Both the position numbers and the translations under genes were made by a program. DNA of 64,000 nucleotides from J027 sp965215855 (GTDB lineage: Bacteria; Chloroflexota; Anaerolineae; Aggregatilineales; J027): positions 868,001-932,000 of the forward strand of contig CBDCER010000002.1 in the NCBI GenBank assembly GCA_965215855.1, given 5' to 3'. The notes beneath the pieces are model-generated. The model was not told the DNA's origin. It did not search any database and saw only the letters and a list, made by a program, of their open reading frames with translations. The stretch's first letter is position 1. Every line of letters starts with the position of its first letter. This document shows, piece by piece, positions 7,899 through 17,198 of the stretch.

Positions 7899-9746
7899 AT
7901 GCAAGTCCGAGATAATATTCGTAACATTGCCATCATCGCCCATGTTGATCATGGTAAGACCACGCTGGTCGACGGGATGTTGAAGCAAACCAAAGTCTTC
8001 CGCGATGCCGAGAATGCAGGCGAGCGTATCCTCGACTCCAACGCCCTTGAACGAGAGCGTGGCATCACGATTCTGGCGAAAAATACAGCTATCGACTGGA
8101 AGGATGTCAAAATCAACATTGTCGATACCCCCGGTCATGCTGATTTTGGCGGCGAAGTCGAGCGTGTTCTCAATATGGTGGATGGGGCATTGTTGCTCAT
8201 TGACGCCGTAGAAGGCCCCATGCCCCAGACCCGCTTCGTATTACGCAAGGCGCTGCAACTGGGCCTGCGTGTGATCGTTGTCATCAATAAGGTGGATCGC
8301 GCTCACGCCCGTGTCAGCCATGTGTTGAATGAAACGTTCGATCTCTTTATTGAACTCGGCGCGACCGATGAACAGGCTGATTTTCCAGTTATTTACGCTA
8401 TTGGGTTGCAAGGCGTGGCAGGCCATGAACCGGATGCGCTCCACGATGATTTGACGCCGCTGTTTGATACGATCCTCAGCGAAGTGCCCCCGCCACAGGT
8501 TGATCCCGATGCCCCAGCACGTCTGCTCGTGACCACGCTGGAATATGATAACTACAAGGGGCAAATTGGCATCGGGCGTTTGCAGACGGGCAACCTAAAG
8601 AAAGGCTCGTCTATCGTGCGATTGACTCCCGATGGCGAACGAATCCCCGGCAAGATCGAGTATCTGTTCACTTTTCATAATCTCGCTAAACAAGAAACTG
8701 ATGAAGTACAGGCGGGCGACATTCTGGCTTTTGCTGGATTGGATGCCGTCAACATCAGTGATACCATTGCCCATCCTGACATCACCGAGCCGCTGCCGCC
8801 CATTCATGTCGAAGAACCCACTGTTCGCATGACGTTTGGAGTCAACACATCACCCTTTGCTGGACGCGAAGGCAAAACGGGGTGGGGTACGTCCCGCCGC
8901 CTACGCCAGCGCCTTGATGAAGAAACGCGCCATAATGTCGCTCTACGGGTGACTGATGGCCCTACACCCGAGCGTTTCATCGTCAGTGGCCGTGGCGAAT
9001 TGCATCTGGGCATTCTCATCGAAACCATGCGCCGCGAGGGCTACGAATTCGAAGTTAGTAAACCCGAAGTTATCTTCAAAGAAGACCCTGTGACGAGTAA
9101 GGTTCTCGAACCGATTGAGGAAGTGCATGTCGAGGTAGCCGACGCTCTCGGTGGAACTGTTATCGAGCTGTTGGGATCACGACGTGGAACCATGCTCGAA
9201 ATGTTCAGCGAAAACGGTACAACGTTCCTGCGCTATCTGGTTCCTACCCGGTTTCTGATCGGCCTACACTCGCTATTCATGCGGGCGACCAGCGGCATGG
9301 GCCAGATACACAGCATTTTCCATAGTTATGCGCCGCTGTCTGGCGAAGTGCCGGGACGGCGCTTTGGTAGTCTAGTTGCGTTTGAAAATGGCGTCTCCAC
9401 ATCCTATGCTCTACTCAATACCCAACAGCGAGGTGCATTTTTCATCGGTCCCGGCACTGATGTTTATCAGGGGATGGTCGTCGGCGAGCATATCCGCCCT
9501 GAAGATTTGGCGGTCAATGTCGCCAAAGCCAAACATGTCACCAACCATCGCGGCAAACCCAGTGAAACGGTGGATGGCCTCACACCGCCACGCCAAATGA
9601 GCCTGGACGATTGTATTGCCTTTTTAGGTGACGATGAATTGCTGGAAGTCACGCCTGACAGCTTGCGCCTTCGCAAGCGCATTTTGGATACCGAGCAACG
9701 TCTCAAAGACGCCAAGAAGAGAAAAGCCCTCGTTGCCGAGGGATAA
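7899..9746 (+). CDS. typA: Translational GTPase TypA/BipA
   Basis: A ribosome-associated GTPase of the EF-G superfamily. The G1 motif is AHVDHGKTTL, switch II is DTPGHADFGGEV, and G4 is NKVD. EF-G-like domains III and V follow, with GRGELHLGILIETMRREG, and the TypA-specific C-terminal domain ends with a Lys/Arg-rich tail. I start at ATG 7899 because the protein then begins like other TypA proteins (MQVRDNIRNIAIIAHVDHGK) and measures 615 residues, the usual length. The open frame continues 57 codons upstream but carries no conserved sequence. A terminator hairpin follows the gene. Confidence 0.95.
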   Translation: MQVRDNIRNIAIIAHVDHGKTTLVDGMLKQTKVFRDAENAGERILDSNALERERGITILAKNTAIDWKDVKINIVDTPGHADFGGEVERVLNMVDGALLLIDAVEGPMPQTRFVLRKALQLGLRVIVVINKVDRAHARVSHVLNETFDLFIELGATDEQADFPVIYAIGLQGVAGHEPDALHDDLTPLFDTILSEVPPPQVDPDAPARLLVTTLEYDNYKGQIGIGRLQTGNLKKGSSIVRLTPDGERIPGKIEYLFTFHNLAKQETDEVQAGDILAFAGLDAVNISDTIAHPDITEPLPPIHVEEPTVRMTFGVNTSPFAGREGKTGWGTSRRLRQRLDEETRHNVALRVTDGPTPERFIVSGRGELHLGILIETMRREGYEFEVSKPEVIFKEDPVTSKVLEPIEEVHVEVADALGGTVIELLGSRRGTMLEMFSENGTTFLRYLVPTRFLIGLHSLFMRATSGMGQIHSIFHSYAPLSGEVPGRRFGSLVAFENGVSTSYALLNTQQRGAFFIGPGTDVYQGMVVGEHIRPEDLAVNVAKAKHVTNHRGKPSETVDGLTPPRQMSLDDCIAFLGDDELLEVTPDSLRLRKRILDTEQRLKDAKKRKALVAEG

Positions 9747-9766
9747 CTGCGTATCATCAAACGGCT

Positions 9767-9805
9767 CTGGCCCTCTTCAGTCCACTTCTGAGGGGCCAGT
9801 CGCTT
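9767..9805 (+). terminator. Intrinsic terminator after typA
   Basis: CTGGCCCTC pairs with GAGGGGCCAG (one bulged base), followed by TCGCTTT. It lies 20 bases after the typA stop and before the convergent DM13 gene. Confidence 0.6.
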
Positions 9806-9831
9806 TAACAATCTTTCCCCTAAGCTCCTAT

Positions 9832-10512
9832 TTATGAGTTATCCAATGAAGCGGTGCTAAATAGAACCTGGAACGGTTCACACCAGATTACAATGCTTGT
9901 TTCTGCGCCGATACCTACATCCGCATCAATGAAGTAGTTCTGACTACCGACGTTCCCTTTGAGTTCACCGAGATCGACATAACCTGATATATCCACTGCG
10001 TCGCGGTTGGCACGCGGCACGACATATACGCGGAGATCAGGACCGTTGGTCACCTCAAAATTCTCGAAACGCAGCAAATAGCGTCCATCCGATAGCTGAA
10101 ACAGGATGGCATCGCCACTACCTTGGTGGAAACTATCTGCATCGCGGAACTGGCCGCGCTTAATCTCAATCGCAGTCACTTCATCAGAAGCAGCTACCGG
10201 CATATCCTCATCCATAACGACTGAGTCTGCTGTGGCTGCTGCCACCATTGTTGCCTCGGCATCAGTGTATGTATCACCTGGTTCAATCACCGCATTGTTT
10301 GCCATTGGGAATGCGGTCGCCATCGCGTCGGAGTCTACCAACATATCCACCGGGGTTGCTGTAACAAAAACGACATCATCCGGCAATTCCTCGTTAACCT
10401 CATCGTCAATGAGCAATGGTGAGAACAACCACCAGACAAAGGCCAATGCCGGAATTGCCAACACCAAGGCAGCAATGATAACTAACCGCCGATGTTCTGC
10501 AATGAATCTCAT
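9832..10512 (-). CDS. Membrane-anchored DM13-domain protein
   Basis: An N-terminal membrane anchor (about residues 8-30, LVIIAALVLAIPALAFVWWL) is followed by an acidic Thr/Ala-rich linker. The C-terminal 100 residues match the DM13 domain pattern (GQFRDADSFHQGSGDAILFQ, then LRVYVVPRAN and LGELKGNVGSQNY). One Cys is present in the domain, in IVIWCEPF. DM13 domains are proposed to act in extracytoplasmic electron transfer. ATG at 10512 has AGGAG upstream and is preferred to the GTG nine bases earlier. An IS element lies 61 bases upstream and may have separated the gene from its original promoter. Confidence 0.78.
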   Translation of the reverse strand: MRFIAEHRRLVIIAALVLAIPALAFVWWLFSPLLIDDEVNEELPDDVVFVTATPVDMLVDSDAMATAFPMANNAVIEPGDTYTDAEATMVAAATADSVVMDEDMPVAASDEVTAIEIKRGQFRDADSFHQGSGDAILFQLSDGRYLLRFENFEVTNGPDLRVYVVPRANRDAVDISGYVDLGELKGNVGSQNYFIDADVGIGAETSIVIWCEPFQVLFSTASLDNS

Positions 10513-10573
10513 GAGATGCACTCCTGTTCTAAATCAAATCTAAGTTTGATGATAACAAGGATGTCTTACAAGA

Positions 10574-12015
10574 CAATACCTTCGCCAAATTATGACGAGG
10601 CGGAGTGGCACGCAACGGTATGGATAGCACCGAGAGACGCCACCGTGTAAAAGATACGATCCAATAAAATAGGATCAGGGATTTCCGGAAGTAATTTTAA
10701 TGTTTCAGCGACATATTTGCGACCACGAAAGCGGGCTTTGAGATCAAGGATACTGGCATCCGGATAATCAGGGAAAAGGAGGCGGCGTAGGATACGGGAG
10801 AGCGTGACCATCAAGAAAGACAAGTTGGCGGCATTGGTGACCGCTGTCTCGGCGACGTTCATGAAGTCTTCCAGTCCGAAATGCTGTTTGGCATCGCGGA
10901 AGATGAATTCAATCTGGAAGCGTAGGCTGTAGTAGTCAATCAAGCGCTCATAAGATAGGCTGAGGTCACTGCTGAACAAAATCACACGCGCCTGTTTTCC
11001 TGTTTTCAAGTCTGTTTTGACGATGATGACGACGTTGAGGGGTTGGGCGAAGTCTTTGTGAAGCAATGTTGCCTGAAAGGTCTGGGTTTGGATACCATCT
11101 TCCAGGGTGGTTTCCTTCAAATAGTCAGACGGGATGGCATGATAGTTGAGCTTATCACCATATTTGCGACGCTGACCATATTTAGATTGTGGGCCAACAT
11201 AGGGTATATACAACGCCGCATCATGACGCAATTTGGAGATCAAATGCACGTCACATTGCCGGGTCATTTGCAGGGCATTGTTGTTGCCGAATTTACCATC
11301 CAACACCAGATAAGTCACCTGAATCGTGTCCTTGATCAGTGCCAATTGTCGCTGCACCATGCCTTGAATCTGCTGTAGTTCTGGGGGCAACTCCACCTGG
11401 GTCTTAGGACGCCCGGGCTTGCCTCTTTTCCGCTTCTTCTTGCTCTTTTTCTTGGCGGCTTTGGCTGCCGTTTTCTCAGCCTCACTGCGTACCCGTTGCT
11501 CCACCATGCCTGGATAGGCTTGCCGTTCCTCAATACTTATCAGTGATAGTCCGAAGAATGCCACGCCCGGCACGGGTTTGCCGTACAATCCTGAAAAGAA
11601 GCGATCCACCCCATGGGTCTTCTTGCCCGATTTTGTCACGACCCATTCATCGCCGGCCAGTAGGTACTCATCTTCCGGATTGAGGGCGTGTTGGCGAAAA
11701 AATGCCCAGTGCATCTCTGCCCACGGTAGCACTGTGTGGAACAACCGCTGTATCGTCCGATAGCTCCCCCCTTTATCTGTCCATCGTGAGATACCCAGCA
11801 TCGTGACCCGCCCTGTCATCGCCAGTATGGCTGGGATAATCCGGCTCATTTGTCGTAGGGTTGTTGGTGATAGGTGTACCTCAAAGCAGAGCAATAGTGT
11901 TACAATATCAATCATGGGCTTTTTTCGTCATGCCTTTTTGTCTTCATCGGTTTATGTAGACAACTTTACACGACACTAAAGCCCTTTCAATCCCTCGTTT
12001 TTGGCGAAGGTATTG
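10574..12015 (-). mobile_element. IS4-family-like insertion sequence, 1.44 kb
   Basis: Terminal inverted repeats CAATACCTTCGCCAAA (10574-10589) and its exact complement (12000-12015) enclose a single transposase gene. No clear target duplication is visible: the flanks read TTACAAGA on the left and GTTAAGAT on the right. The left end lies in a small palindrome (TGTCTT-AC-AAGACA). The element sits just after the livF stop codon and upstream of the DM13 gene. Confidence 0.85.
10590..11915 (-). CDS. IS4 family transposase
   Basis: The 441-residue DDE transposase has the IS4 signature Y-(2)-R-(3)-E-(6)-K, seen in YSLRFQIEFIFRDAK near residue 330. The first catalytic Asp is likely in LAGDEWVVTKSGKKTHG (about residue 85) and the second in YLVLDGKFGNN. 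A Lys-rich insert (KKKSKKKRKRGKPGRPK) lies between them. Terminal inverted repeats lie close on both sides. The frame is intact, so the element may be active. Confidence 0.9.
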   Translation of the reverse strand: MIDIVTLLLCFEVHLSPTTLRQMSRIIPAILAMTGRVTMLGISRWTDKGGSYRTIQRLFHTVLPWAEMHWAFFRQHALNPEDEYLLAGDEWVVTKSGKKTHGVDRFFSGLYGKPVPGVAFFGLSLISIEERQAYPGMVEQRVRSEAEKTAAKAAKKKSKKKRKRGKPGRPKTQVELPPELQQIQGMVQRQLALIKDTIQVTYLVLDGKFGNNNALQMTRQCDVHLISKLRHDAALYIPYVGPQSKYGQRRKYGDKLNYHAIPSDYLKETTLEDGIQTQTFQATLLHKDFAQPLNVVIIVKTDLKTGKQARVILFSSDLSLSYERLIDYYSLRFQIEFIFRDAKQHFGLEDFMNVAETAVTNAANLSFLMVTLSRILRRLLFPDYPDASILDLKARFRGRKYVAETLKLLPEIPDPILLDRIFYTVASLGAIHTVACHSASS

Positions 12016-12016
12016 G

Positions 12017-12823
12017 TTAAGATAGCCATCGCTTGCGCCGCTTATAATGCTTCACATCCCGATAGCTCTTGCGTTTGCCCACTTCTGTCAGCCCCAGATA
12101 GAACTCACGCACATCGGCATTATTCACCAATTCATCGGGCGTCCCATCCAGTACCACGCGCCCACTCTCCATGATATAGGCATAGTCGGCCACTTGCAGC
12201 GCCAGATTCGCGTTCTGTTCCACCAGCAAGATCGTCGCGCCTTGCTCTTTATTAATCCGCTCAATAATCTCAAAAATCTCGCGCACCAATAGCGGAGCCA
12301 ATCCTAACGACGGCTCATCCAGCAAAATGACCTTCGGCGAGGCCATCAGTGCCCGACCAATCGCCAACATTTGCTGCTCGCCGCCCGACATATAACCAGC
12401 CTGCTGATGCCGACGCTCTTGCAAACGCGGGAAATATTCATAGACTAATTGCATCGAGCGCCGCACATCCAACGGGTTACGCTGTGTATAGCCGCCGGCT
12501 CGCAGATTTTCCTCGACAGTTAGATGCTCAAACACCCGCCGACCTTCCATCACCTGAAAAATCCCGCGTCGTACAATCACCGCAGCATCCAGTTGGTGAA
12601 TCTGTTTGCCATCAAAGACAATATCGCCGTCGGTCACCGCGCCATTCTCTGGCTTCAACAACCCCGAAATGGCCTTCAACGTGGTCGTTTTGCCCGCACC
12701 ATTCGCCCCCAACAAAGCCACAATCTTGCCAGGATGCACTTCCAACGACAGTCCTTTAAGTACCAAAATCACACGATTATAAATAACTTCAATATTGTTT
12801 AATGACAAAATCGGCTCGGACAT
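12017..12823 (-). CDS. livF: LIV-type ABC transporter ATP-binding protein (LivF-like)
   Basis: The protein has Walker A GANGAGKTTTLKAISGLL, signature YMSGGEQQMLAIGRAL, and Walker B VILLDEPSLGLAP. The C-terminus ends in a basic tail (KSYRDVKHYKRRKRW) that I associate with LivF proteins of acyl-CoA-synthetase-linked LIV operons. I start at ATG 12823 (MSEPILSLNN); the open frame extends 15 codons further without similarity. The IS4-like element ends one base after the stop codon, so the gene is intact. It pairs with the LivG-like ATPase at the other end of the operon. Confidence 0.9.
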   Translation of the reverse strand: MSEPILSLNNIEVIYNRVILVLKGLSLEVHPGKIVALLGANGAGKTTTLKAISGLLKPENGAVTDGDIVFDGKQIHQLDAAVIVRRGIFQVMEGRRVFEHLTVEENLRAGGYTQRNPLDVRRSMQLVYEYFPRLQERRHQQAGYMSGGEQQMLAIGRALMASPKVILLDEPSLGLAPLLVREIFEIIERINKEQGATILLVEQNANLALQVADYAYIMESGRVVLDGTPDELVNNADVREFYLGLTEVGKRKSYRDVKHYKRRKRWLS

Positions 12824-12894
12824 CACGATTACTCCGCTATCTTGAATACTGATGGGGAGGAGAAACACCCCCTCCCCTCATTGACACATGGACG

Positions 12895-14175
12895 CTAGCT
12901 ATCGCCTGCTTCAGCCTCTTCGTCCATTTCCTCTTCCATTTCCATATCGTCCATCGCCCGCAGATCTATCAGATCGCTGGCCGCCACCCATTCACCGCCA
13001 TCCACTGTGTAGACCACTGCTGCACGGTTGCCGCGATGATCTTCAGAGGTAAACGTAATTGGGGCTGTGATGCCACCGGTATCGAATTCGGTGATGGTTT
13101 CCAAATTGGCCTTGATGTTTTCACCCGTCAACTCTTCGCCATTTTCCAACGTCAGGCGAATGCCTTCGGCCATCACAGCCATCGTCCACCAACCCTGGGT
13201 ATAGTGCAAGGTCGCCTCTTGCAAGCTGGGGCCGCCCGATGCTTCTAACCAAGCAATCGCGTCTGCTTGGCCGGGCAATTCAACCGTCGTCGGGCCAAAG
13301 GGCAATGCACCCAGCGCACCCTCGGCAGCTTCACCCGCACCAGCAATCAACAACTCGTCTGCACACCAGTTCAAGCAACCAAAATCGATGAATTCCAGCA
13401 AGCCCTGGTCATCCAGATTCCGCAACAGCAGCGCGGCAGGTGTGGAAACGTTTTGCACGATGATGTGCGTCATCTCGAAGTCCAATGCACGGGCGATTTC
13501 AGCATCGTAGCCTGTTGCGCCACCCGGCATAGCGATCCGCATGACTTCCACACCAACCTCATCGGCAAACGCCTGGGCATCATCCAGCGGCGATGTCCCG
13601 AAGGGGCTATCGTGATGGAAGAAGACAACCCGCATATCTGCCAGATCTTCCTCGTATACTTCCACCCACTCTTCCATCATGTACTCAAGCATAATGATAG
13701 CTTGATCCGAATAGCTGGTGCCGACCAGGAAATTGTAGGGTGCATCTTCGGGATTGCCCAAAATAGCCGAATACGACGCCGACATGAAGGGAATTTGATC
13801 TTCGGCGATGCGGCCACGCAACGCCTCGGTGTCGCCGGTTCCCCAGCCCTGGAAGACCACTGCACCGTCGTTCACATACTGCACATACAGATTCTCGGCA
13901 TTCTCAACATTGTAAGCATAGTCGTCCGACATCAGGTCCAATTGATAACCGGCTACGCCGCCATTTTCATTGACCCAATCCACATAGCCCCGCAGACCAT
14001 CAGCATATTTCTGACCCACATCAGAGGTTGGCCCTGTCAAGTCAAAAATAGCACCGATTCTGATCGTCATATCATCTTGCGCCAGGGTGACATCTTCTGG
14101 CGCTGTCGCATTGCTACCCAATCCACTGAATACAACCAACAACGTCACTGCAACAACGAAAAGCCGTTTTAACAT
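12895..14175 (-). CDS. livK: LIV-type ABC transporter substrate-binding protein
   Basis: A Sec signal peptide (MLKRLFVVAVTLLVVFSG...) precedes a type I periplasmic-binding fold of about 370 residues, starting IRIGAIFDLTGPTSDVGQKY. No lipobox Cys is present near the cleavage site. The protein ends with an unusual acidic tail (MDDMEMEEEMDEEAEAGDS). A strong AGGAGG lies upstream. It delivers an extracellular substrate to the LivHM permeases; the ligand could be an amino acid, aromatic acid or short organic acid. The embedded acyl-CoA synthetase in the operon favours a carboxylic acid. Confidence 0.88.
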   Translation of the reverse strand: MLKRLFVVAVTLLVVFSGLGSNATAPEDVTLAQDDMTIRIGAIFDLTGPTSDVGQKYADGLRGYVDWVNENGGVAGYQLDLMSDDYAYNVENAENLYVQYVNDGAVVFQGWGTGDTEALRGRIAEDQIPFMSASYSAILGNPEDAPYNFLVGTSYSDQAIIMLEYMMEEWVEVYEEDLADMRVVFFHHDSPFGTSPLDDAQAFADEVGVEVMRIAMPGGATGYDAEIARALDFEMTHIIVQNVSTPAALLLRNLDDQGLLEFIDFGCLNWCADELLIAGAGEAAEGALGALPFGPTTVELPGQADAIAWLEASGGPSLQEATLHYTQGWWTMAVMAEGIRLTLENGEELTGENIKANLETITEFDTGGITAPITFTSEDHRGNRAAVVYTVDGGEWVAASDLIDLRAMDDMEMEEEMDEEAEAGDS

Positions 14176-14265
14176 GGGAATGTCCTCCTAAATTTAGTGC
14201 GATAAGCAATAACTCATTGGAACGAACAACTGCATCACTTCTCCGCTACACACCACCTCCTTCCG

Positions 14266-15345
14266 TCAGTAACTGAAGGGCCATAATCGGAAATATGCTT
14301 TGGCATCGCTCCACAATTTCACGATGCCTTCCGGTTCAAAAATTAATGTCATGATAATGGCTATACCAAAAGCTGCCTCGCGCACAAATGGCAGATACAG
14401 CTCAAAATCGCCTGCTGAGAGTAAGCCCATATCGGTAATGCTATTTCCCACTTCGCGCAGGATTTCCGGCAACAGCTTGATAAATGCCGCGCCATAAATC
14501 GCGCCCGATACCGATCCCAAGCCACCAATAATAATCATCGCCAGGTATTCAATCGACACAGCAATCGTAAAGCGTTCAAAGCTGATATTGGTACTATGCA
14601 CCGCCGTCAATCCCCCGGCCAGCCCGACAATAAATGACGACGTGGCAAACGCCATCAGTTTATACATAAACACATTGACGCCCATCACCTCGGCGGCGAT
14701 ATCCTGGTCACGGATAGCGATGAATGCCCGCCCGATATGGGTGCGAAACAAATTGGTGGTCAAGATTGCCACGATGATCAGCACAATCATCGCCACAATG
14801 TAAAACGCCAATTCACCACCAGCGTTCAGACGTTCGCCAAAAATCACGGCATCGGGCATATTCAATTCGCGGGCTTCCTGGTTAATCTCGCCATCAATCG
14901 CATCCCAGCTTCGCACACCCCACGACACGATTTGTTGAGCAGCCAGCGTTGCCACTGCCAGATATAGCCCTTTCAATCGCAACGAAGGAATGCCGAACAC
15001 CGCCCCAAACAACGCTGTGACAAACCCAGCCAGGATAATTGCCAACCACCAAGGCACACTATAGTTGAGCATAATAAGGCCGGTGGAGTACGCTCCCACT
15101 GCCAAAAATGCACCCTGCCCCAAACTGATTTGTCCGGTATAACCCACCAGGACATTTAACCCAATAGCACCCACAGCAGCAATGAGAATCGTATTGGCGA
15201 TCCGCAACTCAAAATCTCCAGCCACGAAGGGAAAAACGACCATTGCCAGCACAATCAGTACCAGTCGTAGCCGTTGCCAGGTTGTCGGGCGCAGTTGCAT
15301 ATCCGAATTATAGGTCTCGTGAAAAACTCCGCATTGTGTTGGCAT
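14266..15345 (-). CDS. livM: LIV-type ABC transporter permease (LivM-like)
   Basis: A 359-residue polytopic membrane protein with 8-10 hydrophobic segments. The core reads GLNVLVGYTGQISLGQGAFLAVGAY (given here in part: LVGYTGQISLGQGAF) and later VMGVNVFMYKLMAFATSS, both typical of LivM. A cytoplasmic C-terminal stretch ends LWSDAKAYFRLWPF. AAGGAA lies upstream of the ATG. It partners the LivH-like protein encoded directly upstream. Confidence 0.9.
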   Translation of the reverse strand: MPTQCGVFHETYNSDMQLRPTTWQRLRLVLIVLAMVVFPFVAGDFELRIANTILIAAVGAIGLNVLVGYTGQISLGQGAFLAVGAYSTGLIMLNYSVPWWLAIILAGFVTALFGAVFGIPSLRLKGLYLAVATLAAQQIVSWGVRSWDAIDGEINQEARELNMPDAVIFGERLNAGGELAFYIVAMIVLIIVAILTTNLFRTHIGRAFIAIRDQDIAAEVMGVNVFMYKLMAFATSSFIVGLAGGLTAVHSTNISFERFTIAVSIEYLAMIIIGGLGSVSGAIYGAAFIKLLPEILREVGNSITDMGLLSAGDFELYLPFVREAAFGIAIIMTLIFEPEGIVKLWSDAKAYFRLWPFSY

Positions 15346-15357
15346 AATCCGATTTCC

Positions 15358-17175
15358 TTACACACGCTCAATAATTTCTTTACCAAATAATCCATAAGGC
15401 CGGAACATCAAAATCCCGATCAACACCACATAGGGAATGACTTCCTTGGTCGAAGCTGCTGGTACAATCGCTGAGATATTATCGGCGATCATGGGATCAA
15501 TATACCCGACGGCGTATTGCTCCAATAAGCCGATCACCAAACCGCCAACAATCGCGCCGACTACCGAGTCCAGCCCGCCGAGAATGATTACCGGGAAAGC
15601 CCGTAACCCCTGACCAGGAATAGAGATGTTTGCGCCGGTTCCCACATCACCTATCAACACTCCGGCTGCACCTGCAAACAAAGCTGCCACACCCCAGGTG
15701 ATGGCAAAAATACGTTTGACGCTGATCCCCATACTTAAAGCCGCTTGCTGATCGTCGGCAGTGGCCCGCATCGCCACGCCCTGCTTACTATACTTGAATA
15801 GCATTATCAGCAAGAAAATCAGTATCAACACAATACCAATAACATACACCTTCTCATATTGGAATGTGCCGACTGGCGTGCGACGACCCTCCTCAAAGAC
15901 TTGATAGACGCCATTGGTTAATTCTTTTCGCAAACCGGAATCGGCAGGCAACACATTCTTCACCAACGGCAAAAATCCATCTTCTAGCTGGGTTCCAGTT
16001 TCTTGCCAGTCCTGCGGCTGATTTTTGGAATAGATACCGACAACTGCATCTAAAACATTGCTCAGGCCAATGGTAACCATGATGACTGAAATAATCGGTT
16101 CGCCGATCAACGGGCGCAGGAACAATCGCTCGATCAATGCCCCGATCAAAATCATCACTAACGCTGCGGCAATCAAGCCTAGGCCCAGCGCGAAATCATA
16201 CTTCACCAACAACGCTGAGAAGACATAAGCCCCCATCATCATCAACTCGCCATGCGCGAAATTAATGACATCGCTAGCTTTATAGATCAAGACCAACCCC
16301 AACGCGATTAACGCCAGCAACGCGCCCTCAGCAATACCCTGATAGGTAAATTGGTAAAAAGACGTGGGATTATCAGCGGCCTGGGGATAAAACCATCGTA
16401 AGATATACACTGCGCCCGCTAGCAGAATGACTGCCGTCGCATACCATTGAATCGTGCGTTTTTGCATATAGCCGGTGATGCTTTCCCAGGTGCTGCCATA
16501 ATATTTGCCGCGCAACATCCCATTATCGGCCATCGCAAAAGCCAGCCAGCTTCCAATGCTAAACACCAGCGCCAGGATTCCCAGAAGCTGCTGTTCGCCC
16601 ATGCTATAGAAGCTGGTCATAATATCGACTGCGGCCTGACGCTCTGGCTGACGGCGGATTCCAGCAATCTGGTCATAGCCTCGCCAATCTGTCGTGCTGA
16701 ATATATTCCATAGAAACAGCCACAAGAAGATCAAGGCTGCCGCTATTACAAAAGCGGTCAGGGCCGTGCGCGGCTTCAAGCGTTCCGTCAAATAGAGAAT
16801 TGCCGGTATCAAGAGCGCCAACGCCAGCAGTGGAAAGCCGATCAAGAAATAGTCGACAAACCGCACGCCTTCCTCGCCCTGCGCCGCCCGATCCAGATTC
16901 AACGTCGGCACAGTATCATCGCTGCCCCGCAATATTGCCCACCCGCTGAGTTCTATCGTCTCATCGGGCAATTCATCCCCAACCAACACTGCCGCCGCTG
17001 TAATGCTATCGGGCACTTCTTCCTCATCACTCTGCAACGCCGCTGGATCAACTTCCATCCAGCCAAACGTCATAAAACCGACCAGCATCAGCACCGCCAG
17101 CAATGCTATACCGCCGCCGATAGCCCATCGAAAGGTAGGTCCAAAAACAAATTTTTCCGCCGGAGTAATCATCAT
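15358..17175 (-). CDS. livH: LIV-type ABC transporter permease (LivH-like) with long N-terminal extension
   Basis: The C-terminal 320 residues are a LivH permease (ALIALGLVLIYKASDVINFA, NFAHGELMMMGAYVFSALL, and MRATADDQQAALSMGISVKR). LivH is normally about 300 residues; this protein has 605. The additional 270 N-terminal residues contain about five hydrophobic helices separated by an acidic outside loop (EEEVPDSITAAAVLVGDE). The extension may be an accessory membrane domain. The start is supported by AAGGAA eight bases upstream. It lies between the acyl-CoA synthetase and livM in the same operon. Confidence 0.88.
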   Translation of the reverse strand: MMITPAEKFVFGPTFRWAIGGGIALLAVLMLVGFMTFGWMEVDPAALQSDEEEVPDSITAAAVLVGDELPDETIELSGWAILRGSDDTVPTLNLDRAAQGEEGVRFVDYFLIGFPLLALALLIPAILYLTERLKPRTALTAFVIAAALIFLWLFLWNIFSTTDWRGYDQIAGIRRQPERQAAVDIMTSFYSMGEQQLLGILALVFSIGSWLAFAMADNGMLRGKYYGSTWESITGYMQKRTIQWYATAVILLAGAVYILRWFYPQAADNPTSFYQFTYQGIAEGALLALIALGLVLIYKASDVINFAHGELMMMGAYVFSALLVKYDFALGLGLIAAALVMILIGALIERLFLRPLIGEPIISVIMVTIGLSNVLDAVVGIYSKNQPQDWQETGTQLEDGFLPLVKNVLPADSGLRKELTNGVYQVFEEGRRTPVGTFQYEKVYVIGIVLILIFLLIMLFKYSKQGVAMRATADDQQAALSMGISVKRIFAITWGVAALFAGAAGVLIGDVGTGANISIPGQGLRAFPVIILGGLDSVVGAIVGGLVIGLLEQYAVGYIDPMIADNISAIVPAASTKEVIPYVVLIGILMFRPYGLFGKEIIERV

Positions 17176-17198
17176 GATGCGAATTCCTTCAAAAAAGA

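Noticed and set aside
13267..14172. A 301-residue plus-strand open frame opposite the LIV substrate-binding protein gene
   Set aside because: It mirrors the codon structure of the real minus-strand gene, has no protein-like motifs or ribosome-binding site, and the opposite strand has a signal peptide and clear family match.
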